Positions 7,875 to 18,477 of a DNA stretch of 64,000 nt are shown here, one piece after another. Position numbers and translations under genes: made by a program. Source of the DNA: Arthrobacter horti (GTDB lineage Bacteria; Actinomycetota; Actinomycetes; Actinomycetales; Micrococcaceae). How positions within the stretch are numbered: the stretch's first letter is position 1; each line of letters begins with the position of its first letter. A model generated the notes under the pieces. That model saw only the letters and a list, made by a program, of their open reading frames with translations. It had not been told where the DNA came from and ran no database searches. The stretch is taken from positions 1-64,000 of the forward strand of contig NZ_JAVALS010000005.1 of NCBI RefSeq assembly GCF_030731045.1, given 5' to 3'.

Positions 7875-9287
7875 TCACATGTGCACGTGCAGGCGCCGTG
7901 CAGCCTCACCGATCGATCCGGTGAGGGACGGGAACACCGTGAAGGTCGCGGCGATGTCGTCCACGTGCAGCTTCTTGGTCACCGCCAGCGCGATGGGGAA
8001 GATCAGCTCGGACGCGTTCGGGCCCACCACGACGCCGCCGATCACCGTGCCCGATCCCTTACGGGAGATGATCTTGACGAAGCCGTCCTTGGAGTTGCGC
8101 ATCTTGGCACGCGGGTTGGACTTCAGCGGCAGCATGACCACATCGCCCTGGTAGCGCCCGGTGGCCAGATCCTTCTCCGAGACGCCCACAGAGGCGATCT
8201 CCGGGGAGGTGAAGATGTTGGAGGCGACCTCATTGAGCTTGAGCGGCTTCACGCCGTCGCCCATGATGTGCGCGACGGCGATGCGCCCTTGCATGGCCGC
8301 CACGGAGGCCAGCGCGAAGACGCCGGTGCAGTCACCGGCGGCGTAGATGTTCGGGGCGGTGGTGCGGGAGACGCCGTCGACCTTGATGTGGCCGGCGTCG
8401 TTGAGCGCCACGCCGGCGTTCTCCAGGCCGATGCCCTGGGTGTTGGGGATGGAACCCACGCACATGAGGCAGTGGCTGCCGGTGACCTTGCTGCCGTCGC
8501 CGAGCGTGACGACCACGCCTTCCTCGGTCCGCTCCACCTTCTCGGCCCGCGAGCGCGAGAGCACGCGTACGCCACGGCGTTCGAAGACCTCCTCCAGCAC
8601 ATCCGCGGCGTCGCTGTCCTCGCCCGGGAGCACCTGGTCGCGGCTGGAGATCAGGGTGACCTTGGAGCCCAGGCCGTTGTAGGCGGAGGCGAACTCGGCG
8701 CCCGTGACGCCGGAGCCCACCACGATGAGTTCCTCCGGCAGCGTGGTCAGGCTGTAGAGCTGGGTCCAGTTGAGGATGCGCTCCCCGTCCGGCTTGGCGC
8801 TCGGCAGTTCACGCGGGTGGGCGCCGACAGCCAGGATGATGGCGTCCGCGTCCACGGTGCGGACGGAACCGGACTTGGTGGTGACCTTGACGGTGCGGCC
8901 GTCCTGCAGGACGCCCTCGCCGATCATGATCTTGACGCCGCCCTCTTCGAGGCTGTGGCGGATGTCGTCGGACTGCTCCTGGGCCAGCTCCATGACACGG
9001 GCGTCGATGTGCTCCAGGTCCGCCACCATGGTGGGGGCGTCATTGTCCGCATCGAAGCGGATGCCCAGGGAATGCGCCTCGGACACGCGGCCCATCAGAT
9101 CGCCCACGGCGATGAGGGTCTTGGAAGGCACCACATCCGTCAGGACGGCGGAACCGCCCAGGCCCTTCCGCTCGATGACGGTCACCTTGGCGCCCAGGGA
9201 AGCGGCCACCGCGGCGGCTTCGTAGCCGCCGGGGCCACCGCCCAGGACGACGATACGGGGCGCGGTGAAATCAGGATGCGTGCTCAC
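7875..9287 (-). CDS. lpdA: LpdA-like NAD(P)H-quinone dehydrogenase lacking the redox disulfide
   Basis: A 470-residue flavoprotein of the pyridine nucleotide-disulfide oxidoreductase fold: FAD motif VVLGGGPGGYEAAAVA at the N-terminus, NAD(P) motif VVGSGVTGAEFASAY mid-protein, NIYAAGDCTG for the flavin ribityl chain, and a C-terminal dimerisation domain. Where true dihydrolipoamide dehydrogenases have a CxxxxC pair, this protein reads GLGGSAVLTDVVPSK, so no redox-active disulfide can form. This matches the actinobacterial group typified by M. tuberculosis Rv3303c, which reduces quinones with NAD(P)H. The GTG start at 9287 has GGGAG upstream. The frame stays open far upstream only because of GC bias. 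It is divergent from the purine nucleoside phosphorylase gene, a conserved arrangement. Confidence 0.88.
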   Translation of the reverse strand: MSTHPDFTAPRIVVLGGGPGGYEAAAVAASLGAKVTVIERKGLGGSAVLTDVVPSKTLIAVGDLMGRVSEAHSLGIRFDADNDAPTMVADLEHIDARVMELAQEQSDDIRHSLEEGGVKIMIGEGVLQDGRTVKVTTKSGSVRTVDADAIILAVGAHPRELPSAKPDGERILNWTQLYSLTTLPEELIVVGSGVTGAEFASAYNGLGSKVTLISSRDQVLPGEDSDAADVLEEVFERRGVRVLSRSRAEKVERTEEGVVVTLGDGSKVTGSHCLMCVGSIPNTQGIGLENAGVALNDAGHIKVDGVSRTTAPNIYAAGDCTGVFALASVAAMQGRIAVAHIMGDGVKPLKLNEVASNIFTSPEIASVGVSEKDLATGRYQGDVVMLPLKSNPRAKMRNSKDGFVKIISRKGSGTVIGGVVVGPNASELIFPIALAVTKKLHVDDIAATFTVFPSLTGSIGEAARRLHVHM

Positions 9288-9437
9288 AATCTCCCATTCT
9301 GTCGCACCCGCCACGGCGGGGCCAGCCACGGAACGGTCTCGGCCCGTCCAGGACCCCTGAAAGTGACCGACTTCACCTCCTCCACAGGCGGCGGCCCCTG
9401 CTGGGCAAGTCGCGTACCAGCGAGTACGGTTTTCTGC

Positions 9438-10256
9438 GTGACTACCTTGGACCTGAACACGATGGACCCCTTCGAAGCCGCGAAGCTCGCCGCCGAGCAC
9501 ATCGCCCGCGAGACCGGGGTGGAACAGCACGACGTCGCCCTGGTGCTGGGCTCCGGCTGGGGCGGCGCCGCCGACCTCATCGGCGAGACCACCCACACCC
9601 TCGACGCGGACAGCGTCCCTGGCTTCCACGCCCCTGCCGTCGTCGGCCACACCGGCACCATCCGCTCGGTGCTCACCACGGACGGCAAGCGCGCCCTGGT
9701 CCTCGGCGCACGCACCCACTTCTACGAGCGCAAGGGCGTCCGCGCCGTCGCGCACGGCGTCCGCACCGCCGGCGCCGCGGGCTGCAAGACCCTGGTCCTC
9801 ACCAACGGCTGCGGTGGCCTGAACGAGAACTGGAAGCCCGGCACGCCGGTCCTGATCAGCGACCACATCAACCTCACGGCCGCCTCCCCGCTGGAAGGCG
9901 CCACCTTCGTGGACCTGACGGACCTCTACTCCTCCCGCATCCGGAACCTGGCCCGCGAAGTGGACCCCACCCTGGACGAGGGCGTCTACGCCCAGTTCAC
10001 CGGCCCGCACTACGAGACCCCGGCCGAGGTCCAGATGGCCAAGATCATCGGCGCCAGCCTGGTCGGCATGTCCACCGCCCTGGAGGCCATCGCCGGCCGC
10101 CAGGCGGGCATGGAGGTCTTCGGCATCTCCCTGGTCACCAACCTCGCCGCCGGCATCAGCCCGGAACCGCTCAGCCACGCCGAAGTCCTCGAGGCCGGCC
10201 AGGCCGCCGGGCCGCGCATCTCCGCCCTGCTGGCCCAGATCATCGGCAAGCTCTGA
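9438..10256 (+). CDS. punA: Purine-nucleoside phosphorylase
   Basis: The 272-residue enzyme splits purine (deoxy)nucleosides with phosphate into the base and (deoxy)ribose-1-phosphate. It belongs to the trimeric PNP class: VLGSGWGGAADL (phosphate loop), VGHTGT, HFYERKGV, TNGCGGLN, and the MVGMST-like segment SLVGMSTALEAIAGRQAGMEVFGISLVTNLAAG. A GTG at 9438 gives the family-normal N-terminus. Instead of a ribosome site, a TACGGT hexamer (9425-9430) resembling a -10 box lies 7 bases upstream, so the transcript may be leaderless. It is followed after 2 bases by the phospho-sugar mutase and then deoC, forming a salvage operon: the sugar phosphate is isomerised and cleaved to central metabolites. 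Confidence 0.9.
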   Translation: MTTLDLNTMDPFEAAKLAAEHIARETGVEQHDVALVLGSGWGGAADLIGETTHTLDADSVPGFHAPAVVGHTGTIRSVLTTDGKRALVLGARTHFYERKGVRAVAHGVRTAGAAGCKTLVLTNGCGGLNENWKPGTPVLISDHINLTAASPLEGATFVDLTDLYSSRIRNLAREVDPTLDEGVYAQFTGPHYETPAEVQMAKIIGASLVGMSTALEAIAGRQAGMEVFGISLVTNLAAGISPEPLSHAEVLEAGQAAGPRISALLAQIIGKL

Positions 10257-10258
10257 GC

Positions 10259-12031
10259 ATGACGGGAAGCAACGCGGTGTACGACGACGTCGCGCGGCTG
10301 GCGCGCGACTGGGCCGCCACCGATCCGGATGAGGTCACCCGCGAGCAGCTGCACGGGCTGCTCGCCGACGGCTCGGCCGAGGCCGGGGCGGAACTGGCGG
10401 ACATGTTCTCCGGCACCCTGCAGTTCGGCACGGCCGGGCTCCGCGCCGCCCTCGGCCCCGGACCGATGCGCATGAACCGCGTGGTGGTCCGCCGCGCCGC
10501 CGCCGGCTTCGCCGCCTTCCTGAATGAGGCGCTGCTCCGGGACAAGGCGCCGGGCGAGGGCACCCGGCCGCGCGTCGTCGTCGGCTTCGACGCCCGGCAC
10601 AATTCGGATGTCTTCGCCTTGGACTCGGCGGCGGTCTTCACCGCCGCCGGGCTTGAGGTCCTCCTCATGCCGTCCGCCCTGCCCACTCCCCTCTTGGCGT
10701 ACGCCGTCCGCGCCCTCGACGCCGACGGCGGCGTCATGGTCACGGCCAGTCACAACCCTCCGCAGGACAACGGGTACAAGGTCTACCTGGGCGGCCGCGC
10801 CGTCCCGGAGAACGCCCGCGGCTCGCAGATCGTGGAGCCATACGATGCGCGGATCGCGGCGGCCATCGCCGCCGTCGGGCCGGCGGAAGACATCCCCCTG
10901 GCCGGCTCCGGCTGGCAGGTGCTCCCGGAGAGCATCGAGGACGACTACCGGCGCGCCGTGGTCGGCCTCGCCCAGACCGGGCGGTTCCCGGCCCGGGAGC
11001 TGAAGATCGTGCTCACCCCGATGCACGGTGTGGGCGGGAGGACCACCGAGGCGGTCCTCCGCGAGGCCGGCTTCGGCGATGTCTCCCAGGTGGAGGCTCA
11101 GGCGCAGCCCGACCCCGACTTCCCCACCGTCAGCTTCCCCAACCCGGAGGAGCCCGGCGCTCTGGACCTGGCGCTCCTCCTGGCCGGGGACACGGGCGCG
11201 GACCTGGTCCTGGCCAATGACCCGGACGCCGACCGCGCCGCCGTCGCGGCCTTCGACCCGGACGCTGCGGCCGGGGCGGGTGCTTGGCGCATGCTCCGCG
11301 GCGACGAGGTGGGTGCGCTGCTCGGCGCACACATGGTGCGGAGGCTGGCTGGCACCGAAAACAGCGGTGACGCGAGCGGCCTGTTCGCCAACTCGATCGT
11401 CTCCTCCCGGCTGCTGTCCCGCATCGCCGAGGCCTCCGGGCACGAGCACCGGGAGACGCTCACGGGCTTCAAGTGGATCTCCCGGGTCCCCGGCCTGGTC
11501 TACGGCTACGAGGAGGCCCTGGGCTACTGCGTGGCACCGGATCTGGCCCGTGACAAGGACGGCATCTCCGCCGCCCTCCTGATCGCCGAGCTCGCCGCGG
11601 ACGCGAAGGCCCAGGGCCGCACGCTCTTCGACCTCCTGGACGATCTGGCCCTGGAGCACGGCTTGTACGCCAGCGATCAGCTGAGCGTCCGGGTGGCCGA
11701 CCTGGGCCTGCTGGGCACCATGATGGCCGGGCTGCGGTCCGCGCCGCCGCAGGAGCTGGGGGGCTCCGCCGTCGTCTCCGCCGTGGACCTCTCCCAGGGC
11801 AGCCAGGAGCTGCCGGGCACCGACGGGCTGAAGTACCTCAGCGAGGATGGCACCCGCGTCATCGTGCGCCCCAGCGGCACCGAGCCGAAGCTGAAGTGCT
11901 ATCTGGAGGTGGTGGTGCCGGTGTCCGGCGCCGACGCGCTTCCGGAGGCCAAGCGGGAGGCACGACGCCGGCTGGACGCCGTGCTGGACGGCCTGCGGTC
12001 CGCACTGAACATCACCACACCCGAGAACTGA
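10259..12031 (+). CDS. Phospho-sugar mutase (phosphoglucomutase/phosphomannomutase/phosphopentomutase-like)
   Basis: A 590-residue alpha-D-phosphohexomutase superfamily enzyme. The phosphoserine loop is [18 protein letters not shown], the metal-binding loop NDPDADR, the sugar-specificity loop [10 protein letters not shown], and the phosphate-binding C-terminal loop [15 protein letters not shown]. It interconverts hexose or pentose 1- and 6(5)-phosphates. Its place between purine nucleoside phosphorylase and deoC suggests that ribose or deoxyribose-1-phosphate is at least one substrate. The M. tuberculosis orthologue in the same context is annotated as a phosphomannomutase. The ATG lies 2 bases after the upstream stop; translation is likely coupled. 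Confidence 0.88.
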   Translation: MTGSNAVYDDVARLARDWAATDPDEVTREQLHGLLADGSAEAGAELADMFSGTLQFGTAGLRAALGPGPMRMNRVVVRRAAAGFAAFLNEALLRDKAPGEGTRPRVVVGFDARHNSDVFALDSAAVFTAAGLEVLLMPSALPTPLLAYAVRALDADGGVMVTASHNPPQDNGYKVYLGGRAVPENARGSQIVEPYDARIAAAIAAVGPAEDIPLAGSGWQVLPESIEDDYRRAVVGLAQTGRFPARELKIVLTPMHGVGGRTTEAVLREAGFGDVSQVEAQAQPDPDFPTVSFPNPEEPGALDLALLLAGDTGADLVLANDPDADRAAVAAFDPDAAAGAGAWRMLRGDEVGALLGAHMVRRLAGTENSGDASGLFANSIVSSRLLSRIAEASGHEHRETLTGFKWISRVPGLVYGYEEALGYCVAPDLARDKDGISAALLIAELAADAKAQGRTLFDLLDDLALEHGLYASDQLSVRVADLGLLGTMMAGLRSAPPQELGGSAVVSAVDLSQGSQELPGTDGLKYLSEDGTRVIVRPSGTEPKLKCYLEVVVPVSGADALPEAKREARRRLDAVLDGLRSALNITTPEN

Positions 12032-12048
12032 CGAGGAGCCTGACACCC

Positions 12049-12723
12049 ATGGGCACGAACATCGCTTCCTACATCGACCACACCCTGCTCAAGCCGGACG
12101 CGAGCCGCGAGGACGTGCTGCGGATCTGTGCCGAGGCCGTGGAGTACGGCTTCAAGTCCGTGTGCGTGAACCCGGTGTGGGTCAAAACCGCCGTCCAGGC
12201 GCTCAAGGGCTCCCCGGTGCTGTGCTGCGCCGTGGTCGGATTCCCGCTGGGCGCGACCCCCACGGACGTCAAGGTCTTCGAGGCCCAGGGCGCCGTGGAT
12301 GACGGTGCCGCCGAGATCGACATGGTCATCAACATCGCCTCCGCCCGGGCCGGTGACTCCGAGGCGCTGGTGAACGACATCGCCGCCGTCGCCAACGCCG
12401 TCCACGAGGGCGAGGCGATCCTGAAGGTCATCATCGAGACCGGGCTGCTGGAGGACGAGCAGAAGGTTCTGGCCTGCCAGGCCTCCGTGGAGGCGGGCGC
12501 CGACTTCGTGAAGACCTCCACCGGATTCAACGGCGGCGGCGCCACCGTAGCCGATGTGACGCTCATGCGGGCCACCGTCGGCCCCGATCTGGGTGTCAAG
12601 GCCTCCGGCGGCGTACGCTCGCTGGAAGACGCACAGGCTATGATTGCAGCTGGTGCCACCCGTATCGGGGCGAGCTCCGGCATTGCGATCGTCAAGGGCG
12701 AGCAGGGTCTGAGCGACTACTGA
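12049..12723 (+). CDS. deoC: Deoxyribose-phosphate aldolase
   Basis: DeoC cleaves 2-deoxyribose-5-phosphate to glyceraldehyde-3-phosphate and acetaldehyde. The 224-residue protein has [11 protein letters not shown] at the start, CAVVGFPLG, the Schiff-base lysine in [10 protein letters not shown], and the second lysine in [10 protein letters not shown]. The start ATG at 12049 has GAGGAG 10 bases upstream. The open frame reaches back into the mutase gene, but that part has no DeoC similarity. It is the third gene of the salvage operon and gives the pathway's end products. Confidence 0.95.
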   Translation: MGTNIASYIDHTLLKPDASREDVLRICAEAVEYGFKSVCVNPVWVKTAVQALKGSPVLCCAVVGFPLGATPTDVKVFEAQGAVDDGAAEIDMVINIASARAGDSEALVNDIAAVANAVHEGEAILKVIIETGLLEDEQKVLACQASVEAGADFVKTSTGFNGGGATVADVTLMRATVGPDLGVKASGGVRSLEDAQAMIAAGATRIGASSGIAIVKGEQGLSDY

Positions 12724-12787
12724 GAAGCCCCGCGCGCGGATCATGAAGGACGCCGTCAGGCGTGAGATGAAGAAAGTTGGGAAGACC

Positions 12788-13030
12788 ATGTCCCGTCCGG
12801 TCGTCAAGGAGAACAACACCGCACAGTCGCTGGTGCTGTTCATCATCTGCTTCGCGCTGTTCGCCGGCGCAGTCTACTCCCTGTCCTTCCTGAGCCTGGA
12901 CAACGCCTGGCCGGCCGCCGTCACCCTGGCCCTCTTCGGCCTGGCGTTCGCCATCCCGCAGCACGTCCTGGGCCGCTCCGACACCATCGCCGAGCTGGAG
13001 CGCGTCAAGAAGCAGCAGGAACAGAACTGA
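12788..13030 (+). CDS. Small two-helix membrane protein of unknown function
   Basis: About 80 residues, with a polar N-terminus (MSRPVVKENNTAQ), two hydrophobic stretches (LVLFIICFALFAGAVYSLSFL and WPAAVTLALFGLAFAIP) and a charged C-terminal helix (AELERVKKQQEQ). Similar short proteins follow deoC-type operons in relatives. I know of no function. The start at 12788 is preferred because TTGGGAAG sits just upstream; an ATG at 12743 would add 15 basic residues but has no ribosome site. It lies 64 bp after deoC and ends just before a strong terminator, so it is probably the last gene of that operon. Confidence 0.65.
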   Translation: MSRPVVKENNTAQSLVLFIICFALFAGAVYSLSFLSLDNAWPAAVTLALFGLAFAIPQHVLGRSDTIAELERVKKQQEQN

Positions 13031-13046
13031 TCAGCTCCCAGAACTG

Positions 13047-13087
13047 AACACGAAGGCCCCGGAGGATTCCTCCGGGGCCTTCGTGTT
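13047..13087. terminator. Strong bidirectional terminator
   Basis: A 20-bp perfect inverted repeat (arms begin AACACGAAGGCCCCGG) with a single unpaired base at its centre lies between the convergent deoC operon and mfd. The right arm's last ten bases, CCTTCGTGTT, recur twice more within the next 25 bp (about 13093 and 13108). Confidence 0.8.
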
Positions 13088-13122
13088 GGGGTCCTTCGTG
13101 TTGAGGGCCTTCGTGTTCGGCG

Positions 13123-16100
13123 CTATTCGGTGAAGAGCGCGTTCAGCACGTTCCGCGCCCATTCCAGGACCTGGGCGTCCGCCAGGTCCCGGCCGCCCAC
13201 GCGGGCCGTCTTGGGCTTCGGGATGAGGATGGCGTTGTTCAGGGCCGGCTTCACCTGGGAGCCCGGGTACATGCGGTTCAGGCGCATGACCTTGGACTCC
13301 GGCAGTGCGGCGGGCGCGAACTTGATGAAGTTGCCCTGCGTGGCGACGTCGGTGAGCCCGACGGCGCGTGCGGCCACCCGGAAGCGCGCCACGTCCAGGA
13401 GGTTGACCACGGGAGCCGGCGGCTCGCCGTAGCGGTCCACCAGCTCGGCGCGCACCTCCTCGATGGCCTCCTCCGTGTGGGCGGCGGCGAGCTTGCGGTA
13501 GGCCTCCAGCCGGAGCCGTTCGCCCGGGACGTAATCGTGCGGGAGGTGGGCGTTGATGGGCAGTTCGATCTTCATCTCCGCCGTCGCCTCCTCCTTGTCC
13601 CCGCGGAACTCGGCCACGGCCTCGCCCACCAGACGGATGTAGAGGTCGAAGCCGACGCCCTGGATGTGGCCGGACTGCTCGCCGCCCAGGAGGTTGCCCG
13701 CGCCGCGGATCTCCAGGTCCTTCATGGCCAGCTGCATACCGGCACCGAGTTCGTTGTGCGCGGCCACGGCCTTCAGGCGCTCCAGCGCCACCTCGCCCAG
13801 CGGCTTCTCTGACGGGTACAGGAAGTATGCGTAGGCGCGTTCCCGGCCACGGCCCACCCGGCCGCGCAGCTGGTGCAGCTGTGAGAGGCCGTAGCCGTTG
13901 GCGCCGTCGACGATCAGCGTGTTGGCGTTGGAGATGTCCAGGCCGGTCTCGATGATCGTGGTGCAGACCAGGACGTCGAAGCGCTTCTCCCAGAAGTCCA
14001 CGATGATCTGCTCCAGGCGGGATTCGCTCATCTGGCCGTGCGCCACTTCGACGCGGGCCTCGGGCACCAGCTCACGGATGCTCGCCGCGATACGGTCGAT
14101 CGAGGAGACCCGGTTGTGCACGAAGAACACCTGGCCCTCACGCATGAGTTCGCGGCGGACCGCGGCGGAGACCTGCTTGTCCGTGTACGGGCCCACGTAC
14201 GTCAGCACCGGATGCCGTTCCTCCGGCGGTGTGGCCAGGGTGGACGTCTCCCGGATGCCCGTCAGGGACATCTCCAGGGTGCGCGGGATCGGCGTGGCGG
14301 ACATGGCCAGGACGTCCACATTGGTGCGCATCTTCTTCAGCGCTTCCTTGTGCTCCACCCCGAAGCGCTGCTCCTCGTCGATGATCACCAGGCCGAGGTC
14401 CTTGAACTGGACCTCCTTGGACAGGATGCGGTGCGTGCCGATCACCAGATCGACGCTGCCGTTCTTCACGCCTTCCAGCGTGTCCTTGGACTCCTTGGCC
14501 GTCTGGAAGCGCGAAAGCACCCGGACCCGCACCGGGAAACCGGAGAAGCGTTCGCTGAACGTCTCGAAGTGCTGCTGGGCCAGCAGCGTGGTGGGCACCA
14601 GCACCGCCACCTGCTTGCCGTCCTGGATGGCCTTGAACGCGGCACGGACGGCGATCTCGGTCTTGCCGTAGCCGACGTCGCCGGAGACCAGGCGGTCCAT
14701 GGGGATCTCCTTCTCCATGTCCGCCTTGACCTCATTGATGGTGGTCAGCTGGTCCGGCGTCTCGATGTACGGGAACGCCTGCTCCAGTTCCCGCTGCCAG
14801 GGCGTGTCCGGGCCGAAGGCGTGGCCGCGGGAGGCCATGCGGGCCGAGTACAGCCGGATGAGCTCCCCGGCGATCTCCTTGACCGCACGGCGCGCCTTGG
14901 ACTTGGTGGACGCCCAGTCGGAACCGCCCATCTTGCTCAGCGTGGGGGTGTCGCCGCCGACGTAGCGGGTCACCTGATCCAGCTGATCTGTGGGGACGAA
15001 GAGCCGGTCCCCCGGGGCGCCGCGCTTGGACGGCGCGTACTCCAGGACCAGGTACTCGCGCACGCCCTCTGCGCCGGCGGTCTTGCGCTGCACCAGCTCC
15101 ACGAACTTCCCGATGCCGTGCTGCTCGTGCACCACGAAGTCCCCGGCATGCAGGGAGAGGGGGTCCACGGCGTTTCGGCGCCGGGACGGCATCTTCCGCA
15201 TGTCCTTGGTGCCGCCGCGTGCGCTGGAGCGGCCGAGCAGATCTGCCTCGGTGAGCAGCCCGAACTTCAGCTCCTCCAGCACGAAGCCGTGCCCGGCCTC
15301 GGCCGTGGTGATCTCGATCAGTCCGGGGGCGGGCGGCTCGGCCAGGCTGTCCACGCGGGCGCACGGCACGTCGGCGTCGTGGAAGAGCTCCGCCAGGCGC
15401 TGCGCCGGGCCGGGTCCGTCCGTGACCACCACCAGACGCCAGGCGTCCTTGATCCGGGAGCCGATGAACTCGAGCATCTCCCTCACGTCGCCGCGGTAAC
15501 CGCGCGGTTCGCGGGCGCGCAGAGCCAGCACGTCGACGTCGTGCCCCAGCTCCTCATCCACTCCCAGCGTGGAGACGTCCCACCAGGAAACGCCGTTGCC
15601 CTGCGCATCGGTGCGGGTGTCCGCGAGCGTGCGGAAGCTCGCCTCGTGCAGGAGCGCCTCCGGGTCCAGGCCCAGGTCCAGCGGTGCGGCGCCGCCATCC
15701 GAGGCCGTGGACCAGGCGGCCGCCAGGAACTCCTCATTCGTGGCGATCAGGTCGTGGGCGCGCAGGCGGACCTTCTCCGGCTCGATCATGAGCGCGATGG
15801 ACGCTTCCGGCAGCACGGAGACGAACGGCACCATCGAATCCACCAGGACCGGCGCCAGGGACTCCATGCCCTCCACGGCCACCCCGCCGGCGATCTTCTC
15901 CAGCATGTCCGCCGCGCCCGGCATGCTCTTGCCGAGCTTCGCCGCGCGGGACATCACGGACGGGGTGATGAGCAGCTCGCGGCACGGCGGCGCCCACAGC
16001 ACCACCGGGTGGGCGCCGCCGTCCGGCAGGTGCAGCGAGCGCTGATCGGCGACGGCGAAATAGCGCATCTGTTCCACTTCGTCGCCGAAGAACTCGATGC

Positions 16101-16770
16101 GGATGGGGTGGTCCTCGGTGGGCGGGAACACGTCCAGGATGCCGCCGCGCACGGCGAACTCGCCGCGGTGCGTCACCATGTCCACGCGGGAGTACGCCGC
16201 ACCGGCCAGGCGGCGGACCAGTTCCTCGAACGGCTCCTGTGTCCCCACGCGGACCAGGACGGGTTCCAGATCGCCCAGGCCTGCCACGATCGGCTGCACG
16301 ACGGCGCGCACGGGCGCGACGACGACGCGCAGCGGCGTGGGAAACGCCTCCGGATGGGCCAGGCGGCGCAGCACGGTCAGGCGACGGCCCACGGTGTCCG
16401 AGCGCGGCGAGAGCCGCTCATGCGGGAGCGTCTCCCAGCTGGGGAACTCGGCGACCTCCTCGGCCGGGAGGTAGGCACGCAGCGCGGCGGCGAGGTCCTC
16501 GGCCTCGCGCCCGGTGGCCGTCACGGCGAGCACGACGGCCTGGCCTTCCCCATCCTTCAGGCCGTCCACGAGTTCGGCGACGATGACCGGATTCAGACCG
16601 CTGGGCGCACCGAGATGGTAGTCGTCGCTCCGGCGGGTGCCCTGGGCCGCGGAGACCCTGAGGTTCCCGAAGGCGGGATCCTCCCCGAGGACGGTGCGGA
16701 CCCCGGCAAGCTGGGCCTGATGGGTGGCGGGAGTGGTGGCGGAACCGGCGGACGAGGTGCGAGGACTCAT
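13123..16770 (-). CDS. mfd: Transcription-repair coupling factor
   Basis: Mfd removes RNA polymerase stalled at DNA lesions and recruits UvrA. The 1215-residue length is normal. In order: UvrB-like N-terminal domains (VVLAVTATGREAEDLAA, then HERLSPRSDTVGRR), the RNA-polymerase interaction domain (FVVHEQHGIGKFVEL, GAPGDRLFVPTDQLDQVTRYVG), the translocase with Walker A SGDVGYGKTEIA, Walker B IIDEEQRFGVEHKE and the SATPIPRTL motif, the HGQMSE / TTIIETGLDI / QLRGRVGRG helicase motifs, and a C-terminal TRCF domain. The ATG at 16770 is chosen because upstream in-frame sequence loses all similarity. It is separated from the Rpf/LysM gene by a terminator, so it has its own promoter. Confidence 0.95.
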   Translation of the reverse strand: MSPRTSSAGSATTPATHQAQLAGVRTVLGEDPAFGNLRVSAAQGTRRSDDYHLGAPSGLNPVIVAELVDGLKDGEGQAVVLAVTATGREAEDLAAALRAYLPAEEVAEFPSWETLPHERLSPRSDTVGRRLTVLRRLAHPEAFPTPLRVVVAPVRAVVQPIVAGLGDLEPVLVRVGTQEPFEELVRRLAGAAYSRVDMVTHRGEFAVRGGILDVFPPTEDHPIRIEFFGDEVEQMRYFAVADQRSLHLPDGGAHPVVLWAPPCRELLITPSVMSRAAKLGKSMPGAADMLEKIAGGVAVEGMESLAPVLVDSMVPFVSVLPEASIALMIEPEKVRLRAHDLIATNEEFLAAAWSTASDGGAAPLDLGLDPEALLHEASFRTLADTRTDAQGNGVSWWDVSTLGVDEELGHDVDVLALRAREPRGYRGDVREMLEFIGSRIKDAWRLVVVTDGPGPAQRLAELFHDADVPCARVDSLAEPPAPGLIEITTAEAGHGFVLEELKFGLLTEADLLGRSSARGGTKDMRKMPSRRRNAVDPLSLHAGDFVVHEQHGIGKFVELVQRKTAGAEGVREYLVLEYAPSKRGAPGDRLFVPTDQLDQVTRYVGGDTPTLSKMGGSDWASTKSKARRAVKEIAGELIRLYSARMASRGHAFGPDTPWQRELEQAFPYIETPDQLTTINEVKADMEKEIPMDRLVSGDVGYGKTEIAVRAAFKAIQDGKQVAVLVPTTLLAQQHFETFSERFSGFPVRVRVLSRFQTAKESKDTLEGVKNGSVDLVIGTHRILSKEVQFKDLGLVIIDEEQRFGVEHKEALKKMRTNVDVLAMSATPIPRTLEMSLTGIRETSTLATPPEERHPVLTYVGPYTDKQVSAAVRRELMREGQVFFVHNRVSSIDRIAASIRELVPEARVEVAHGQMSESRLEQIIVDFWEKRFDVLVCTTIIETGLDISNANTLIVDGANGYGLSQLHQLRGRVGRGRERAYAYFLYPSEKPLGEVALERLKAVAAHNELGAGMQLAMKDLEIRGAGNLLGGEQSGHIQGVGFDLYIRLVGEAVAEFRGDKEEATAEMKIELPINAHLPHDYVPGERLRLEAYRKLAAAHTEEAIEEVRAELVDRYGEPPAPVVNLLDVARFRVAARAVGLTDVATQGNFIKFAPAALPESKVMRLNRMYPGSQVKPALNNAILIPKPKTARVGGRDLADAQVLEWARNVLNALFTE

Positions 16771-16846
16771 GCTGGCGTGCTGCTTTCCTGGCGGGTGGGT
16801 GAGTGGTGTCGCCGTGGGCCCCGGGGCTGCGTGTCCCGGGCAACAC

Positions 16847-16880
16847 GAACACCCGGGACTTCGAGAAGTACCGGGTGTTC
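16847..16880 (-). terminator. Terminator of the Rpf/LysM gene
   Basis: Reading the minus strand, GAACACCCGG pairs with CCGGGTGTTC, and the intervening bases also pair (ACTTC with GAAGT) around a 2-nt turn, giving a near-continuous 16-bp stem with one mismatch. It starts 30 bp past the stop of the secreted Rpf/LysM gene. Confidence 0.7.
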
Positions 16881-16910
16881 TCAGTGTAGTGCTCGGGTGT
16901 GACAGGGAAC

Positions 16911-17936
<1,026 letters not shown>

Positions 17937-18434
17937 ATGGCCCTGAATGCTTCCACCACTGTGCCCTTCAGCCTGCCCGAAGTGGCCGCCGTCCTGGTGA
18001 ACGAGGACTTCGTCCGCCACGTCAGCGAGCTCGTGGGGGGCAGCCTGGAGGAATTCACGGTGGACGGCGACACCTCCGCCGCGTTCACCGCCACCGTGGT
18101 CCGCACGGTCCCCACCACCCGGCTCCCGGACATCGCCCGCAAGGTGGTGGGCGAGACCTTGACCGTCACGCAGCGTGAGGCCTGGACCGCACCGGAGACC
18201 GACGGCAGCCGCCAGGCGGACATCCAGGTGTCCATCGCCGGAGCCCCGGTCAGCGCCAAGGCCGTGCAGAAGCTGGTGTCCGTGGACGGCCAGACCCGCA
18301 TCGACGTGGAGGGCGAGGTCACCTCCTCCATCCCGTTCCTGGGCGGCAAGATCGCCGGCGCGGCCGAGCCCATGGTGGGCAAGGCCCTCAACCTGCAGGC
18401 GCAGCAGGTCCAGTCCTGGCTCGAGAGCCACTGA
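17937..18434 (+). CDS. DUF2505 domain-containing protein
   Basis: A 165-residue protein with the DUF2505 (SRPBCC/START-like) pattern: an N-terminal strand and helix (TTVPFSLPEVAAVLVNEDFVRHVSE), successive beta strands with TAF.ATVVRTVPTTRLPDIAR, and a C-terminal helix that follows VEGEVTSSIPFLGGKIAGAAEPMV. The fold suggests binding of a hydrophobic ligand; no function is established. It is a single-gene unit with a GGAGG ribosome site and a small terminator behind it. Confidence 0.85.
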   Translation: MALNASTTVPFSLPEVAAVLVNEDFVRHVSELVGGSLEEFTVDGDTSAAFTATVVRTVPTTRLPDIARKVVGETLTVTQREAWTAPETDGSRQADIQVSIAGAPVSAKAVQKLVSVDGQTRIDVEGEVTSSIPFLGGKIAGAAEPMVGKALNLQAQQVQSWLESH

Positions 18435-18450
18435 CCCCTGTGCCTCCCCT

Positions 18451-18470
18451 CTGACGCCGTGCGGCGTCAG
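18451..18470. terminator. Short bidirectional hairpin
   Basis: CTGACGCC and GGCGTCAG form an 8-bp stem around GTGC, between the convergent DUF2505 and oxidoreductase genes. Confidence 0.55.
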
Positions 18471-18477
18471 CAGCCGT

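Noticed and set aside
7176..9437. Long plus-strand open frame in front of purine nucleoside phosphorylase
   Set aside because: It is antisense to the hydrolase and lpdA genes and has no family similarity; the PNP domain begins at 9438.
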